From the NCBI RefSeq assembly GCF_037120725.1, contig NZ_JBBAXC010000021.1, positions 1-61,363 of the forward strand: a stretch of DNA of 61,363 bases. Direction: 5' to 3'. The notes beneath the pieces were generated by a model. That model was given only the letters and a program-made list of their open reading frames with translations. It made no database searches and was not told the origin of the DNA. This stretch comes from Bacillus spongiae (lineage in GTDB: Bacteria > Bacillota > Bacilli > Bacillales > Bacillaceae_K). The number at the start of each line of letters is the position of its first letter. Position 1 is the stretch's first letter. The position numbers and the translations under genes are program-made. Shown here in pieces: positions 19,481 through 30,200 of this stretch.

Positions 19481-19499
19481 CCCGGTTACCGGGTTTTTT
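19481..19499 (+). terminator. Strong terminator/attenuator upstream of nusG
   Basis: CCCGG-TTA-CCGGG followed by six T residues is a compact intrinsic terminator. It could end the rpmG-secE transcript and also attenuate transcripts starting at the 19446 promoter. Confidence 0.85.
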
Positions 19500-19540
19500 C
19501 ATTTGTATGAAAAGTGAATTAAACAGAGATTTAGAAAATG

Positions 19541-19562
19541 AGGAGGGAAGGACGAAACGTCC
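19541..19562 (+). promoter_or_regulatory. nusG ribosome binding site with intervening hairpin
   Basis: AGGAGGG (19541-19547) is 21 bases from the nusG ATG, too far for normal initiation. Between them GGACG-AAA-CGTCC (19550-19562) forms a five-base-pair hairpin. Folding removes 13 bases and leaves an effective spacing of eight. No nearer Shine-Dalgarno sequence is present. Confidence 0.7.
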
Positions 19563-19568
19563 CTATAA

Positions 19569-20102
19569 ATGGAAAAGAATTGGTATGTTGTTCATACGTA
19601 TTCAGGTTATGAAAATAAGGTAAAGGCGAACCTTGAGAAACGTGTTGAATCAATGGGTATGCAAGATAAGATTTTCCGTGTGATTGTACCTGAAGAAGAA
19701 GAAACAGATGTTAGAAACGGAAAGACGAAAGTTTTAAAGAAAAAAGTATTCCCTGGCTATGTCATTGTGGAGATAGTAATGACAGATGACTCCTGGTATG
19801 TTGTTCGAAACACACCTGGAGTGACAGGATTTGTAGGGTCAGCTGGTTCTGGTTCGAAACCAACCCCACTTTTGCCTGAAGAAGTAGAGAATATTTTAAA
19901 ACAGATGGGCATGGAAGAGAAACGTGTGGAAGTTGATTTTGAATTAGGTGAAACCGTTACAGTAAAAGAAGGACCGTTTGCAAACTTTACAGGAGCCATT
20001 GAGGAAATGGATGTTGCAAAGTCAAAAGTAAAAGTTTTAGTAAATATGTTTGGTCGTGAAACTCCTGTAGAGCTTGATTTTACACAAATAGAGAAATTGT
20101 AA
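19569..20102 (+). CDS. nusG: Transcription elongation/termination factor NusG
   Basis: At 177 residues it has the NGN domain (NWYVVHTYSGYENKVKANLE, FPGYVIVEIVM, VRNTPGVTGFVG) and a C-terminal KOW domain (VKEGPFANFTGAIEEMD). It binds RNA polymerase and in Bacillus promotes sequence-specific pausing; the KOW domain contacts Rho or ribosomal protein S10. ATG 19569 gives the family N terminus MEKNWYVVHTYSG. It lies upstream of the L11-L1 operon, separated by its promoter. Confidence 0.98.
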   Translation: MEKNWYVVHTYSGYENKVKANLEKRVESMGMQDKIFRVIVPEEEETDVRNGKTKVLKKKVFPGYVIVEIVMTDDSWYVVRNTPGVTGFVGSAGSGSKPTPLLPEEVENILKQMGMEEKRVEVDFELGETVTVKEGPFANFTGAIEEMDVAKSKVKVLVNMFGRETPVELDFTQIEKL

Positions 20103-20109
20103 GAAAAAC

Positions 20110-20138
20110 TTGAAATGATTCTAAAAAGATGATACTAT
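20110..20138 (+). promoter_or_regulatory. Promoter of the rplK-rplA operon
   Basis: TTGAAA (20110-20115) and TACTAT (20133-20138) are separated by 17 bases, starting just after the nusG stop codon. The transcript has a leader of about 125 bases carrying the putative L1 operator. Confidence 0.8.
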
Positions 20139-20217
20139 TTTTTAAGTCAGTATGTCTCACTAGGAGAGACTGAACATAAGATAATATTTTATGTTGCTTT
20201 AAACATTTTATAATTGA

Positions 20218-20245
20218 GTGGGAGGGTAAATCCCTATTACCACAT
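20218..20245 (+). promoter_or_regulatory. Putative L1 operator upstream of rplK
   Basis: GTGGGAGGG, a short A/T loop, TCCC, then TATTACCAC. The outer GUGG/CCAC pairing with a GGAG internal loop resembles L1-binding mRNA hairpins. A near-identical element occurs before rplA. Feedback repression of both genes by excess L1 is the inferred role. Confidence 0.6.
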
Positions 20246-20269
20246 CACGGACTTAAGGAGGTGTGTCTC

Positions 20270-20695
20270 GTGGCTAAAAAAGTAGTGAAAGTAGTTAAGT
20301 TACAAATTCCTGCTGGTAAAGCAAATCCAGCTCCACCGGTTGGTCCTGCATTAGGTCAAGCTGGTGTTAATATCATGGGATTCTGTAAGGAGTTTAATGC
20401 TCGTACAGCAGATCAAGCTGGCTTAATTATTCCAGTTGAAATTTCGGTTTTTGAGGACCGTTCATTTACATTTATCACAAAAACTCCACCTGCAGCTGTT
20501 CTTCTTAAAAAAGCAGCTGGAATCGAATCTGGTTCTGGTGAACCAAATACGAAAAAAGTGGCAACAATCAAACGTGACAAAGTACGTGAGATTGCTGAAT
20601 CAAAAATGCCTGATCTAAACGCTGCAAATGTTGAATCTGCAATGCGTATGGTTGAAGGTACTGCACGTAGCATGGGAATAGTTGTTGAAGACTAA
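20270..20695 (+). CDS. rplK: Ribosomal protein uL11
   Basis: The 141-residue protein of the GTPase-associated centre starts at GTG 20270 ([20 protein letters not shown]) after AAGGAGGTG. It keeps the proline-rich [21 protein letters not shown] terminus involved in stringent-response signalling and thiostrepton binding, and the rRNA-binding C domain. It is co-transcribed with rplA. Confidence 0.97.
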   Translation: MAKKVVKVVKLQIPAGKANPAPPVGPALGQAGVNIMGFCKEFNARTADQAGLIIPVEISVFEDRSFTFITKTPPAAVLLKKAAGIESGSGEPNTKKVATIKRDKVREIAESKMPDLNAANVESAMRMVEGTARSMGIVVED

Positions 20696-20721
20696 TCCTT
20701 TAACTGATTGTTTTTGGACGA

Positions 20722-20755
20722 GGTTGCGAGATTGTGAATATGGATATCTCGCAAC
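20722..20755 (+). terminator. Hairpin between rplK and rplA, possible attenuator
   Basis: GGTTGCGAGAT (20722-20732) pairs perfectly with ATCTCGCAACC (20745-20755), then TTTATT. The stem is strong but the T tract is interrupted, so partial termination or protection of the mRNA end is likelier than full termination. The L1 operator copy follows nine bases later. Confidence 0.6.
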
Positions 20756-20763
20756 CTTTATTC

Positions 20764-20791
20764 GTGGGAGGTTATTCCGCTAAAACCACAT
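20764..20791 (+). promoter_or_regulatory. Putative L1 operator upstream of rplA
   Basis: GTGGGAGGTTATTCC, then GCTAAAACCACAT. It shares GTGGGAGG, TCC and ACCACAT with the element before rplK at matching positions. It ends 17 bases before the rplA ATG, so L1 binding could mask the ribosome binding site. Confidence 0.6.
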
Positions 20792-20808
20792 ATGAGGAGG
20801 AAAATAAA

Positions 20809-21507
20809 ATGGCTAAAAAAGGTAAAAAATATCTTGAAGCTACTAAATTAGTTGATCGCACAAGTGCATATGCAATTGGAGAAGCGGTCGAACTTGCTAA
20901 GAAAACAAGTACAGTGAAATTTGACGCTACTGTTGAAGTTGCTTTCCGTCTAGGAATTGATGTACGTAAAAATGATCAACAAATCCGCGGAGCTGTCGTA
21001 CTACCAAATGGTACTGGTAAAACTCAACGCGTCTTAGTATTTGCTAAAGGTGAGAAAGCAAAAGAAGCGGAAGCTGCTGGCGCTGATTACGTTGGAGATG
21101 CAGAATTCATTAACAAAATCAACCAAGGTTGGTTTGAGTTTGATGTAATCGTTGCTACTCCAGATATGATGGGTGAAGTTGGTAAGCTTGGTCGTGTATT
21201 AGGGCCTAAAGGATTAATGCCGAACCCTAAAACTGGAACTGTTACATTTGATGTAACAAAAGCAGTAAACGAAATCAAAGCAGGTAAAGTAGAATACCGA
21301 GCAGACAAAGCTGGTATTATTCATGTACCAATTGGAAAAGTATCTTTTGAAGATGCGAAGCTTGTTGAAAACTTCAACACGATTTTTGAAACAATTGACA
21401 AAGCGAAACCTGCTGCAGCAAAAGGAACTTACATGAAATCTGTGAACATTACAACAACAATGGGACCAGGAATCAAAATTGATCCTTCTACTGTAACTGT
21501 TAAATAA
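20809..21507 (+). CDS. rplA: Ribosomal protein uL1
   Basis: The 232-residue L1-stalk protein starts at ATG 20809 after GAGGAGG, with an N terminus [17 protein letters not shown]. It has [22 protein letters not shown] and the L1 signature [21 protein letters not shown]1 often represses its own operon by binding the mRNA; two candidate sites lie upstream. Confidence 0.97.
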   Translation: MAKKGKKYLEATKLVDRTSAYAIGEAVELAKKTSTVKFDATVEVAFRLGIDVRKNDQQIRGAVVLPNGTGKTQRVLVFAKGEKAKEAEAAGADYVGDAEFINKINQGWFEFDVIVATPDMMGEVGKLGRVLGPKGLMPNPKTGTVTFDVTKAVNEIKAGKVEYRADKAGIIHVPIGKVSFEDAKLVENFNTIFETIDKAKPAAAKGTYMKSVNITTTMGPGIKIDPSTVTVK

Positions 21508-21526
21508 TAACAAAATAATTAAGCTG

Positions 21527-21555
21527 TTGACAGTATTAGTTATTTAAAATATAAT
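21527..21555 (+). promoter_or_regulatory. Promoter of the rplJ-rplL operon
   Basis: Perfect TTGACA (21527-21532) and TATAAT (21550-21555) boxes with a 17-base spacer, as expected for a highly expressed ribosomal operon. Confidence 0.93.
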
Positions 21556-21582
21556 AAATTCTGTTGTTTAAATTAACATTTG

Positions 21583-21712
21583 TACCGGAGACAGTAGGGG
21601 TATCTATACTTAATAATCCTACCGAGGTAATAGCGATATATTCTTTCAGTGATGAACTGAATGTCTATTGCCTCCATGTCTACCTTGAAGTGTATATATG
21701 GAGGCTTTATTG
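21583..21712 (+). promoter_or_regulatory. L10 leader with attenuator terminator
   Basis: The region between the promoter and rplJ holds a structured leader. It ends in the hairpin GCCTCCAT (21670-21677)/ATGGAGGC (21698-21705), then TTTATT. The layout and upstream motifs (AGACAGTAGGGGTATC, ATCCTACCGAGGT) match the known L10 leader class, bound by the L10-L12 complex. Complex binding should favour termination when L10 is in excess. Confidence 0.8.
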
Positions 21713-21764
21713 TGTCCGTGAACGGTATAAATGTTCATCTAACAAATCTATAGGAGGTGTAAAG

Positions 21765-22265
21765 ATGAGCAGTGCTATCGAACAAAAGAAGGTTTTAGTA
21801 AGTGAGATTACAGAAAAGCTTGAGAAAAGTGTTTCTACAGTAGTTGTTGATTATCGTGGTTTAACAGTAGCGGAAGTTACAGAACTACGTAAGCAACTTC
21901 GTGAAGCGGGTGTTGAGTTTAAAGTATTCAAAAACTCAATGGTACGTCGTGCGGCTGAATCTGCAAACTTAGCTGGATTAAACGAAGCATTAACAGGTCC
22001 AAACGCGATTGCGTTGAGTACTGAGGATGTTGTAGCTCCAGCGAAAATCCTTAACGATTTCGCAAAAGATCACGAAGCACTAGAAATTAAAGCTGGTGTA
22101 ATTGAAGGAAACGTTGCGACAGCTGAAGAAGTGAAAGCTCTTGCTGAACTTCCATCACGCGAAGGTTTACTTTCTATGCTATTATCTGTACTTCAAGCGC
22201 CAATGCGCAATATCGCTCTTGCAACTAAAGCTGTTGCTGACCAAAAGGAAGAGCAAGGAGCGTAA
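21765..22265 (+). CDS. rplJ: Ribosomal protein uL10
   Basis: L10 anchors L7/L12 dimers on the 50S stalk. ATG 21765 after AGGAGGTG gives 166 residues. The rRNA-binding N domain is seen in [21 protein letters not shown], and [14 protein letters not shown] is typical. A C-terminal helix binds L12. Longer upstream frames run into the regulatory leader and are not coding. Confidence 0.97.
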   Translation: MSSAIEQKKVLVSEITEKLEKSVSTVVVDYRGLTVAEVTELRKQLREAGVEFKVFKNSMVRRAAESANLAGLNEALTGPNAIALSTEDVVAPAKILNDFAKDHEALEIKAGVIEGNVATAEEVKALAELPSREGLLSMLLSVLQAPMRNIALATKAVADQKEEQGA

Positions 22266-22315
22266 TTTAATCGTTACGTTTTAAAAACTTATACAATTTT
22301 AAGGAGGAACAAACA

Positions 22316-22681
22316 ATGACTAAAGAGCAAATCATTGATGTAATTAAAGAAATGACAGTTCTTGAACTGAACGACTTAGTAAAAGCAATCGAAGAAGAAT
22401 TTGGAGTAACTGCTGCAGCACCTGTAGCTGTTATGGGTGGAGCTGCTGGTGGAGACGCTGCAGCTGAGAAAACTGAATTTGATGTTATCCTTGAAAGTGC
22501 TGGATCTTCAAAAATCAAAGTTATCAAAGCAGTTCGCGAAATCACAGGCCTTGGTCTTAAAGAAGCGAAAGAACTTGTTGATAACACTCCAAAAGCACTT
22601 AAAGAAGGTATTTCTAAAGAGGAAGCTGAAGAACTTAAAGCTAAACTTGAAGAAGTTGGCGCTGGTGTAGAAGTTAAGTAA
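22316..22681 (+). CDS. rplL: Ribosomal protein bL12 (L7/L12)
   Basis: The 121-residue acidic stalk protein has an N-terminal dimerisation helix ([22 protein letters not shown]), an Ala/Gly hinge ([19 protein letters not shown]) and a C-terminal factor-binding domain ([20 protein letters not shown]). A terminator follows. Confidence 0.98.
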   Translation: MTKEQIIDVIKEMTVLELNDLVKAIEEEFGVTAAAPVAVMGGAAGGDAAAEKTEFDVILESAGSSKIKVIKAVREITGLGLKEAKELVDNTPKALKEGISKEEAEELKAKLEEVGAGVEVK

Positions 22682-22693
22682 TGTTAACTGGTA

Positions 22694-22723
22694 AAAAGCT
22701 CGCTGTTTAAGCGAGCTTTTTTT
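22694..22723 (+). terminator. Terminator of the rplJ-rplL operon
   Basis: AAAGCTCGC pairs with GCGAGCTTT across a seven-base loop, and the arm ends in seven T residues. Confidence 0.93.
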
Positions 22724-22807
22724 CACTTTTATTCTTTAAATTTAGAATATACTATAAGAATAATTATTCATAAGAAATCTACTATTCATTTTTGTAGGAG
22801 GGTCATG

Positions 22808-23407
22808 ATGACGGATCATTATTTCTCCCGTACACCTAACGTTGATAGTAACCCAACATATTGGGATTTTGAGCTAAGAAATAATATTTTTCATTTCAAA
22901 ACAGATCAAGGAGTTTTTTCTAAAAACGAAGTGGATTTTGGATCTCGTTTACTTATTGAAACATTTCAAGTTCCAGAAGTAGTAGGGAACCTTCTAGATG
23001 TGGGTTGTGGATATGGTCCGATAGGCATTTCGTTGGCTAAAAGTTATGAGAATTTAACCGTGCATATGATTGATGTAAATGAAAGAGCTCTTTCACTAGC
23101 AGCGCTAAATGCTGAAAAGAATGGTGTGCATAATACCCGCATTTATGAAAGTGACACATTGCAATCGGTTGAGGAGTCGTTTGCGGCAATTTTAACAAAC
23201 CCGCCAATTCGCGCTGGGAAGGATGTTGTGCATTCGATATTAACTCAAAGCTATGACCATCTTGTCAAAGGTGGAGAATTGTGGGTAGTCATACAAAAGA
23301 AACAAGGAGCGCCTTCTGCGCAAAGTAAAATGAAGGAGCTTTTCGGTGATGTTGAGGTCGTAATGAAGAAAAAAGGCTATTATATATTAAAAGCACAAAA
23401 ACATTGA
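22808..23407 (+). CDS. ybxB: YbxB, class I SAM-dependent RsmC-like methyltransferase
   Basis: ATG 22808 has AGGAGGG five bases upstream and gives 199 residues; ATG 22805 is only two bases from that site. The SAM-binding motif I is LLDVGCGYGPIGISLA, and the catalytic NPPIRAGK matches the NPPxRxGK of RsmC/RsmD-like enzymes that methylate guanine N2 in 16S rRNA. The N-terminal pseudo-domain of RsmC is absent. The target is by analogy only. The rpoB promoter overlaps its stop codon. Confidence 0.9.
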   Translation: MTDHYFSRTPNVDSNPTYWDFELRNNIFHFKTDQGVFSKNEVDFGSRLLIETFQVPEVVGNLLDVGCGYGPIGISLAKSYENLTVHMIDVNERALSLAALNAEKNGVHNTRIYESDTLQSVEESFAAILTNPPIRAGKDVVHSILTQSYDHLVKGGELWVVIQKKQGAPSAQSKMKELFGDVEVVMKKKGYYILKAQKH

Positions 23408-23432
23408 CGCCTCATAGTTGCTATGATAATAT
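23404..23432 (+). promoter_or_regulatory. Promoter of rpoB-rpoC
   Basis: TTGACG (23404-23409) and TAATAT (23427-23432) are 17 bases apart. The -35 box overlaps the ybxB stop codon, and a leader of about 200 bases follows. Confidence 0.75.
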
Positions 23433-23451
23433 TATAAAATGCAAAATTATT

Positions 23452-23494
23452 AACATCCGGTAATATGCCTTCATGTATATTTGTTGGATGTTTT
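23452..23494 (+). promoter_or_regulatory. Hairpin in the rpoB leader
   Basis: AACATCC (23452-23458) pairs with GGATGTT (23486-23492) and is followed by TTGG. A second weak stem GGTTTT/AAAACC plus CTTTTTC lies at 23536-23560. They could attenuate or stabilise the rpoBC transcript; neither is a strong terminator. Confidence 0.35.
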
Positions 23495-23643
23495 GGAAAA
23501 AATAATAAAATAATAGCTCGTCATGTGGAAATTGAGGTTTTTTGGATTAAAACCCTTTTTCTTTTTGTCTTGTGATAGGATCTCTGTCCTAAGATAAGAC
23601 ATGATAGACGCAACCAAAACGCTTGATTTGAGGGGTGAATCAG

Positions 23644-26600
23644 TTGACAGGTCAACTTGTTCAGTATGGACGACACCGCCAACGCAGAAGTTTTGCGCGT
23701 ATCAGTGAAGTACTAGAATTGCCAAACTTAATTGAAATTCAAACTTCATCTTATCAATGGTTTCTTGATGAGGGATTGAGAGAAATGTTTCATGACATTT
23801 CGCCAATCGAAGATTTCACTGGTAACCTATCTCTTGAGTTTATTGATTATAGCTTAGGAGAGCCAAAATATCCGGTGGACGAATCGAAAGAAAGAGACGT
23901 TACATATTCTGCGCCGTTGCGTGTGAAAGTTCGTCTTGTAAACAAAGAAACCGGAGAAGTGAAGGACCAAGATGTATTTATGGGTGACTTCCCATTAATG
24001 ACGGAAACGGGAACGTTTGTTATTAATGGTGCTGAGCGTGTAATCGTTTCTCAGTTAGTACGTTCTCCAAGTGTCTACTATAGCGGTAAAGTAGATAAGA
24101 ACGGAAAGAAAGGTTTCACAGCGACTGTAATTCCAAACCGTGGTGCTTGGTTAGAGTATGAAACAGACGCAAAAGATGTAGTTTATGTTCGTATTGATCG
24201 AACTCGTAAACTACCTGTAACAGTACTATTGCGTGCACTAGGATTTGGCTCTGATCAAGAAATCATCGATTTAATTGGTGATAATGAGTACATCCGAAAC
24301 ACTTTAGAAAAAGACAACACGGAGAGTATTGAGAAAGCGTTACTTGAAATTTATGAGCGTCTACGTCCAGGTGAACCACCTACAGTAGAAAACGCCAAGA
24401 GTTTATTAGTTTCTCGCTTTTTTGATCCGAAGCGCTATGATTTAGCAAATGTTGGACGCTACAAAATGAACAAAAAGCTTCATATTAAAAATCGCTTATT
24501 TGGTCAAGTATTAGCCGAAACACTTGCTGATCCAGAAACTGGAGAAATTATAGCAGAAGAGGGAGTAACGCTTGATCGTCGTACACTAGACAAAATTCTC
24601 CCTTATTTAGAAAAAGGTATTAATATCTCTGCACACCGTCAAGTAGGTGGTGTCATCGAAGATGATATTCAATTACAAACGATTAAGATTTACGCACCGA
24701 ATGAAGATGGAGAAAAAGCAATTAATGTTATTAGTAATGCATACGTAGAAGAAGAGGTTAAGCATATTACAGCTTCCGATATTATTGCGTCTATTAGCTA
24801 CTTCTTTGATTTACTTCATGGTGTAGGGGATACTGATGATATTGATCATTTAGGTAATCGACGCCTACGTTCTGTTGGTGAACTCTTACAAAATCAATTC
24901 CGTATTGGTTTATCACGTATGGAGAGAGTTGTTCGTGAAAGAATGTCCATTCAGGATACAGCAACGATAACACCACAGCAATTAATTAATATTAGACCGG
25001 TGATTGCTTCTATAAAAGAGTTCTTTGGTAGCTCACAATTATCTCAATTCATGGACCAAACAAACCCACTAGCAGAACTTACTCATAAACGACGGTTGTC
25101 TGCTCTTGGACCTGGTGGATTAACTCGTGAACGTGCAGGATTTGAAGTTCGTGATGTTCACTATTCCCACTATGGCCGTATGTGTCCGATTGAAACTCCT
25201 GAGGGACCGAACATTGGTTTAATTAACTCACTTTCATCATTCGCTAAAGTGAATCGTTTCGGTTTTATTGAAACACCTTACCGCAGAGTAGATCCAGATA
25301 CAGGTAAGGTTACGGGCCGAATTGATTATTTAACAGCAGATGAAGAGGATAATTACGTAGTAGCACAAGCAAATGCTCGATTAGGAGACGATGGCTCTTT
25401 CCTAGATGAGGAAGTTGTAGCTCGTTTCCGTGGAGAAAATACAGTTGTTATGCGTGAACGTGTTGATTATATGGACGTTTCACCAAAGCAAGTCGTATCA
25501 GCTGCTACAGCGTGTATCCCTTTCTTAGAAAATGATGACTCCAACCGTGCGCTAATGGGAGCGAACATGCAACGTCAAGCAGTTCCGTTAATGCAACCTG
25601 AATCACCAATTGTTGGGACAGGAATGGAGCATGTTTCAGCTAAAGATTCTGGTGCTGCTGTTATTTGTAAACACGAAGGAATTGTTGAACGTGTTGAAGC
25701 CAAAGAAGTTTGGGTTCGTCGTATTATCAATGTTGATGGCAAAGAGGTACAAGGTGACATCGATAAATACAAAATGCAAAAATTTATTCGTTCCAATCAA
25801 GGAACTTGTTATAACCAGCGTCCAATTGTAAGCGAAGGTAACCGAGTTACTAAAGGGGAAATCTTAGGAGATGGACCTTCTATGGAAAAAGGTGAACTTG
25901 CGCTTGGGCGTAACGTAATGGTTGGCTTTATGACATGGGATGGATATAACTACGAGGATGCTATTATTATGAGTGAGCGCCTTGTAAAAGATGATGTATA
26001 TACATCAATTCATATAGAAGAATATGAATCAGAATCTCGTGATACTAAGCTTGGACCAGAAGAAATTACTAGAGACATTCCAAATGTCGGAGAGGATGCT
26101 CTTCGTAATTTGGATGAACGAGGAATAATCCGAATCGGTGCAGAAGTAAAAGATGGTGACTTGTTAGTTGGTAAAGTTACGCCAAAAGGTGTAACGGAGT
26201 TAACTGCAGAAGAGCGTCTCTTACATGCGATTTTTGGAGAAAAAGCTCGTGAAGTTCGTGATACATCGCTTCGAGTGCCACATGGTGGCGGCGGAATTGT
26301 TCTTGATGTAAAGGTATTTAATCGTGAAGATGGGGATGAACTTCCACCGGGAGTAAATCAACTCGTACGCGTTTATATCGTTCAAAAGAGAAAAATCTCT
26401 GAAGGGGATAAGATGGCAGGACGACATGGTAACAAAGGGGTTATCTCAAGGATTCTTCCTGAGGAAGACATGCCTTACTTACCAGATGGAACGCCAATTG
26501 ATATAATGCTTAACCCACTAGGGGTACCATCACGTATGAACATCGGTCAAGTATTAGAGCTTCATTTAGGTATGGCAGCTCGATACCTTGGCATTCATGT

Positions 26601-27201
26601 GGCATCTCCAGTATTTGATGGAGCACGCGAAGAAGATGTTTGGGGTACGATTGAAGAAGCTGGTATGGCTCGTGATGCAAAAACGATCCTATACGATGGA
26701 AGAACGGGTGAACCGTTTGACAACCGTGTATCTGTTGGAATCATGTATATGATTAAACTAGCACATATGGTTGATGATAAACTTCACGCGCGTTCTACAG
26801 GTCCTTATTCACTTGTTACACAACAACCACTTGGAGGTAAGGCTCAATTTGGTGGTCAACGTTTCGGTGAGATGGAAGTTTGGGCATTAGAAGCCTATGG
26901 TGCGGCATATACATTACAAGAAATCTTGACAGTAAAGTCGGATGATGTTGTCGGTCGTGTGAAAACTTATGAAGCGATCGTAAAAGGTGAAAATGTCCCT
27001 GAACCAGGTGTACCAGAATCGTTCAAAGTATTAATTAAAGAACTACAAAGCTTAGGTATGGATGTAAAGATTCTATCGAGCGATGATCAAGAAATAGAAA
27101 TGCGTGATCTGGAAGATGAAGATGACGTTCATCAAGCAGACACTTTAAATATTGCTGAAAAAAATGAATCAGAAGCTGAAAAAGTTGGGTCTCAAGAATA
27201 A
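23644..27201 (+). CDS. rpoB: RNA polymerase beta subunit
   Basis: TTG 23644 gives 1185 residues starting [20 protein letters not shown], the family start, with GAGGGG upstream. GTG 23635 would add three residues. The rifampicin pocket [19 protein letters not shown] continues with [10 protein letters not shown] and carries the sensitive wild-type residues. The active-site segments [19 protein letters not shown] and [16 protein letters not shown] are intact. The acidic C-terminal tail is variable, as in other Bacillaceae. It is followed 59 bases later by rpoC. Confidence 0.98.
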   Translation: MTGQLVQYGRHRQRRSFARISEVLELPNLIEIQTSSYQWFLDEGLREMFHDISPIEDFTGNLSLEFIDYSLGEPKYPVDESKERDVTYSAPLRVKVRLVNKETGEVKDQDVFMGDFPLMTETGTFVINGAERVIVSQLVRSPSVYYSGKVDKNGKKGFTATVIPNRGAWLEYETDAKDVVYVRIDRTRKLPVTVLLRALGFGSDQEIIDLIGDNEYIRNTLEKDNTESIEKALLEIYERLRPGEPPTVENAKSLLVSRFFDPKRYDLANVGRYKMNKKLHIKNRLFGQVLAETLADPETGEIIAEEGVTLDRRTLDKILPYLEKGINISAHRQVGGVIEDDIQLQTIKIYAPNEDGEKAINVISNAYVEEEVKHITASDIIASISYFFDLLHGVGDTDDIDHLGNRRLRSVGELLQNQFRIGLSRMERVVRERMSIQDTATITPQQLINIRPVIASIKEFFGSSQLSQFMDQTNPLAELTHKRRLSALGPGGLTRERAGFEVRDVHYSHYGRMCPIETPEGPNIGLINSLSSFAKVNRFGFIETPYRRVDPDTGKVTGRIDYLTADEEDNYVVAQANARLGDDGSFLDEEVVARFRGENTVVMRERVDYMDVSPKQVVSAATACIPFLENDDSNRALMGANMQRQAVPLMQPESPIVGTGMEHVSAKDSGAAVICKHEGIVERVEAKEVWVRRIINVDGKEVQGDIDKYKMQKFIRSNQGTCYNQRPIVSEGNRVTKGEILGDGPSMEKGELALGRNVMVGFMTWDGYNYEDAIIMSERLVKDDVYTSIHIEEYESESRDTKLGPEEITRDIPNVGEDALRNLDERGIIRIGAEVKDGDLLVGKVTPKGVTELTAEERLLHAIFGEKAREVRDTSLRVPHGGGGIVLDVKVFNREDGDELPPGVNQLVRVYIVQKRKISEGDKMAGRHGNKGVISRILPEEDMPYLPDGTPIDIMLNPLGVPSRMNIGQVLELHLGMAARYLGIHVASPVFDGAREEDVWGTIEEAGMARDAKTILYDGRTGEPFDNRVSVGIMYMIKLAHMVDDKLHARSTGPYSLVTQQPLGGKAQFGGQRFGEMEVWALEAYGAAYTLQEILTVKSDDVVGRVKTYEAIVKGENVPEPGVPESFKVLIKELQSLGMDVKILSSDDQEIEMRDLEDEDDVHQADTLNIAEKNESEAEKVGSQE

Positions 27202-27260
27202 GACTCACTAATTTTAGGTCATAAGGGTTAAAACCTGAGATTAAAAGGGAGGTCGGCCCC

Positions 27261-30200
27261 TTGCTAGATGTAAATAACTTTGAGTACATGAAAATTGGTC
27301 TTGCTTCACCTGATAAGATAAGGTCTTGGTCGTATGGAGAAGTAAAGAAACCAGAAACAATTAATTACCGTACGTTAAAGCCGGAAAAAGACGGTTTGTT
27401 CTGTGAACGCATCTTTGGCCCAACGAAAGATTGGGAATGTCACTGTGGAAAATACAAACGTGTCCGTTACAAAGGTGTAGTTTGTGATCGTTGTGGAGTA
27501 GAGGTAACTCGTGCAAAAGTTCGTCGTGAACGAATGGGTCACATTGAGCTTGCGGCTCCTGTATCACACATCTGGTACTTCAAAGGAATTCCAAGTAGAA
27601 TGGGACTTGTTCTTGACATGTCCCCTCGCTCCTTGGAGGAAGTCATTTACTTCGCTTCTTATGTAGTAACAGAGTCAGGCGATACGGCGTTAGAGAAAAA
27701 GCAGTTACTTTCAGAAAAAGAGTATCGTGCTTATCGTGAGAAGTATGGTGTGAAATTCCAAGCTGCTATGGGTGCAGAAGCAATTAAAAAGCTTTTACAA
27801 GACATCGATTTAGATAAAGAAGCAGAAATGTTAAAAGAAGAATTGAAAACAGCTCAAGGACAACGTCGTACCCGTGCGATTAAACGACTTGAGGTAGTTG
27901 AATCTTTCCGTAACTCTGGCAACGATCCAGACTGGATGATTCTAGATGTTCTTCCTGTTATCCCACCTGAGCTTCGCCCAATGGTGCAGTTAGACGGAGG
28001 TCGTTTCGCTACTTCCGATTTGAATGATTTATATCGTCGAGTTATCAACCGAAATAATCGTTTAAAGCGTTTATTAGACCTTGGAGCGCCAAGCATTATT
28101 GTTCAGAATGAAAAACGTATGTTACAGGAAGCTGTTGATGCCTTAATTGATAATGGTCGTCGTGGACGCCCTGTTACAGGTCCTGGTAATCGTCCGTTGA
28201 AATCTCTTTCACATATGCTAAAAGGAAAACAAGGTCGTTTCCGTCAAAACCTATTAGGTAAACGTGTTGACTATTCTGGTCGTTCCGTAATTGTAGTAGG
28301 ACCGAACCTGAAGATGTATCAATGTGGATTACCAAAGGAAATGGCACTTGAGCTCTTTAAGCCATTTGTAATGAAAGAATTAGTAGAAAAGGGTCTCGCT
28401 CATAACATTAAGAGTGCTAAACGAAAAATTGAGCGTGTACAACCAGAAGTATGGGATGTTTTAGAGCAAGTGATTAAAGAGCATCCAGTATTATTAAACC
28501 GTGCTCCGACACTTCATAGACTAGGGATTCAAGCGTTTGAGCCTAGACTAGTAGAAGGAAGAGCAATTCGTCTTCACCCTCTTGTGTGTACAGCTTATAA
28601 TGCTGACTTTGATGGAGACCAAATGGCTGTTCACGTACCATTGTCAGCTGAAGCGCAAGCTGAAGCAAGGATGTTAATGCTTGCAGCTCAAAACATTCTT
28701 AATCCTAAAGATGGAAAACCTGTTGTTACACCATCACAGGATATGGTTTTGGGGAACTATTATTTAACAATGGAACGTGCTGGAGCAATCGGTGAAGGGA
28801 CTATATTTAAAGACACAAATGAAGCATTATTAGCTTACCAAAATGGGTATGTTCATCTTCATACACGTGTGGCTATTAATGCAAAGTCATTAAACAATCA
28901 AACGTTTACTGAAAAACAAAATAATCAACTGTTAATTACGACGGTTGGTAAATTAATCTTTAATGAGATTCTTCCAGAAACCTTCCCGTATATAAATGAA
29001 CCAACAAAAGAGAATCTTGAAAAAGAAACACCGAGTAAATACTTTGTTGAACCAACAGAAAACGTGAGCGAACATATCTCCGCTCAAGAATTGATTGCAC
29101 CTTTTAAAAAGAAAATTCTAGGTAATATCATTGCTGAGGTCTTTAAGCGTTTCCATATTACAGAAACATCAAAAATGCTTGACCGAATGAAAGACTTAGG
29201 ATTCAAATATTCTACTAAAGCTGGTATTACAGTTGGTGTTTCCGATATCGTCGTATTGGCGGAAAAACAACAAATTCTTGCTGAAGCACAGAATAAAGTT
29301 GACAATGTAATGAAACAGTTTAGACGTGGATTAATTACCGAAGAGGAACGTTATGATCGGGTCATTTCCGTTTGGAGTGAAGCGAAAGATACGATCCAAG
29401 GGAAACTAATGAAAACGCTAGATCTTTCTAACCCAATCTTCATGATGAGTGATTCAGGAGCTCGTGGTAATGCGTCTAACTTTACCCAACTCGCTGGAAT
29501 GCGCGGTCTGATGGCCAACCCAGCTGGTCGAATTATTGAGTTGCCAATCAAATCTAGTTTCCGTGAAGGGTTAACAGTACTAGAATACTTTATTTCTACT
29601 CACGGAGCACGTAAAGGTCTTGCCGATACAGCACTGAAAACAGCTGACTCTGGTTACCTTACTCGTCGTTTAGTAGATGTAGCGCAAGATGTTATCGTGC
29701 GTGAAGAAGATTGTGGAACGGACAGAGGTTTACATGTAGCCTCTCTGAAAGAAGGAACAGAAATTATTGAACCTCTTGAAGAACGTCTTATTGGCCGATA
29801 TTCTAGAAAAACAATTAAACATCCTGAAACACAGGCTGTCATTGTGGAAGAAAACGGCTTAATTACAGAAGACCTTGCCTTCCAGATTGTCAACGCTGGA
29901 ATAGAATCAGTTTGGATTCGTTCTGCCTTTACATGTAACACACGCCACGGAGTATGTGAAAAATGTTATGGTGTAAACTTAGCAACTGGACAAAAAGTTG
30001 AAGTGGGAGAAGCAGTAGGTATTATTGCAGCTCAATCAATTGGTGAGCCAGGAACTCAGCTTACAATGCGTACATTCCATACAGGTGGAGTTGCGGGTGA
30101 TGATATTACTCAAGGTTTACCTCGTATTCAAGAGCTATTTGAAGCGCGTAATCCGAAAGGTCAAGCTGTAATTTCAGAAATAAGTGGTGTTGTGACAGCG

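Noticed and set aside
21214-21513. A 99-codon minus-strand ORF rich in Cys, Phe and Ser
   Set aside because: It lies fully antisense to rplA and its odd composition reflects biased codons of the highly expressed sense gene.
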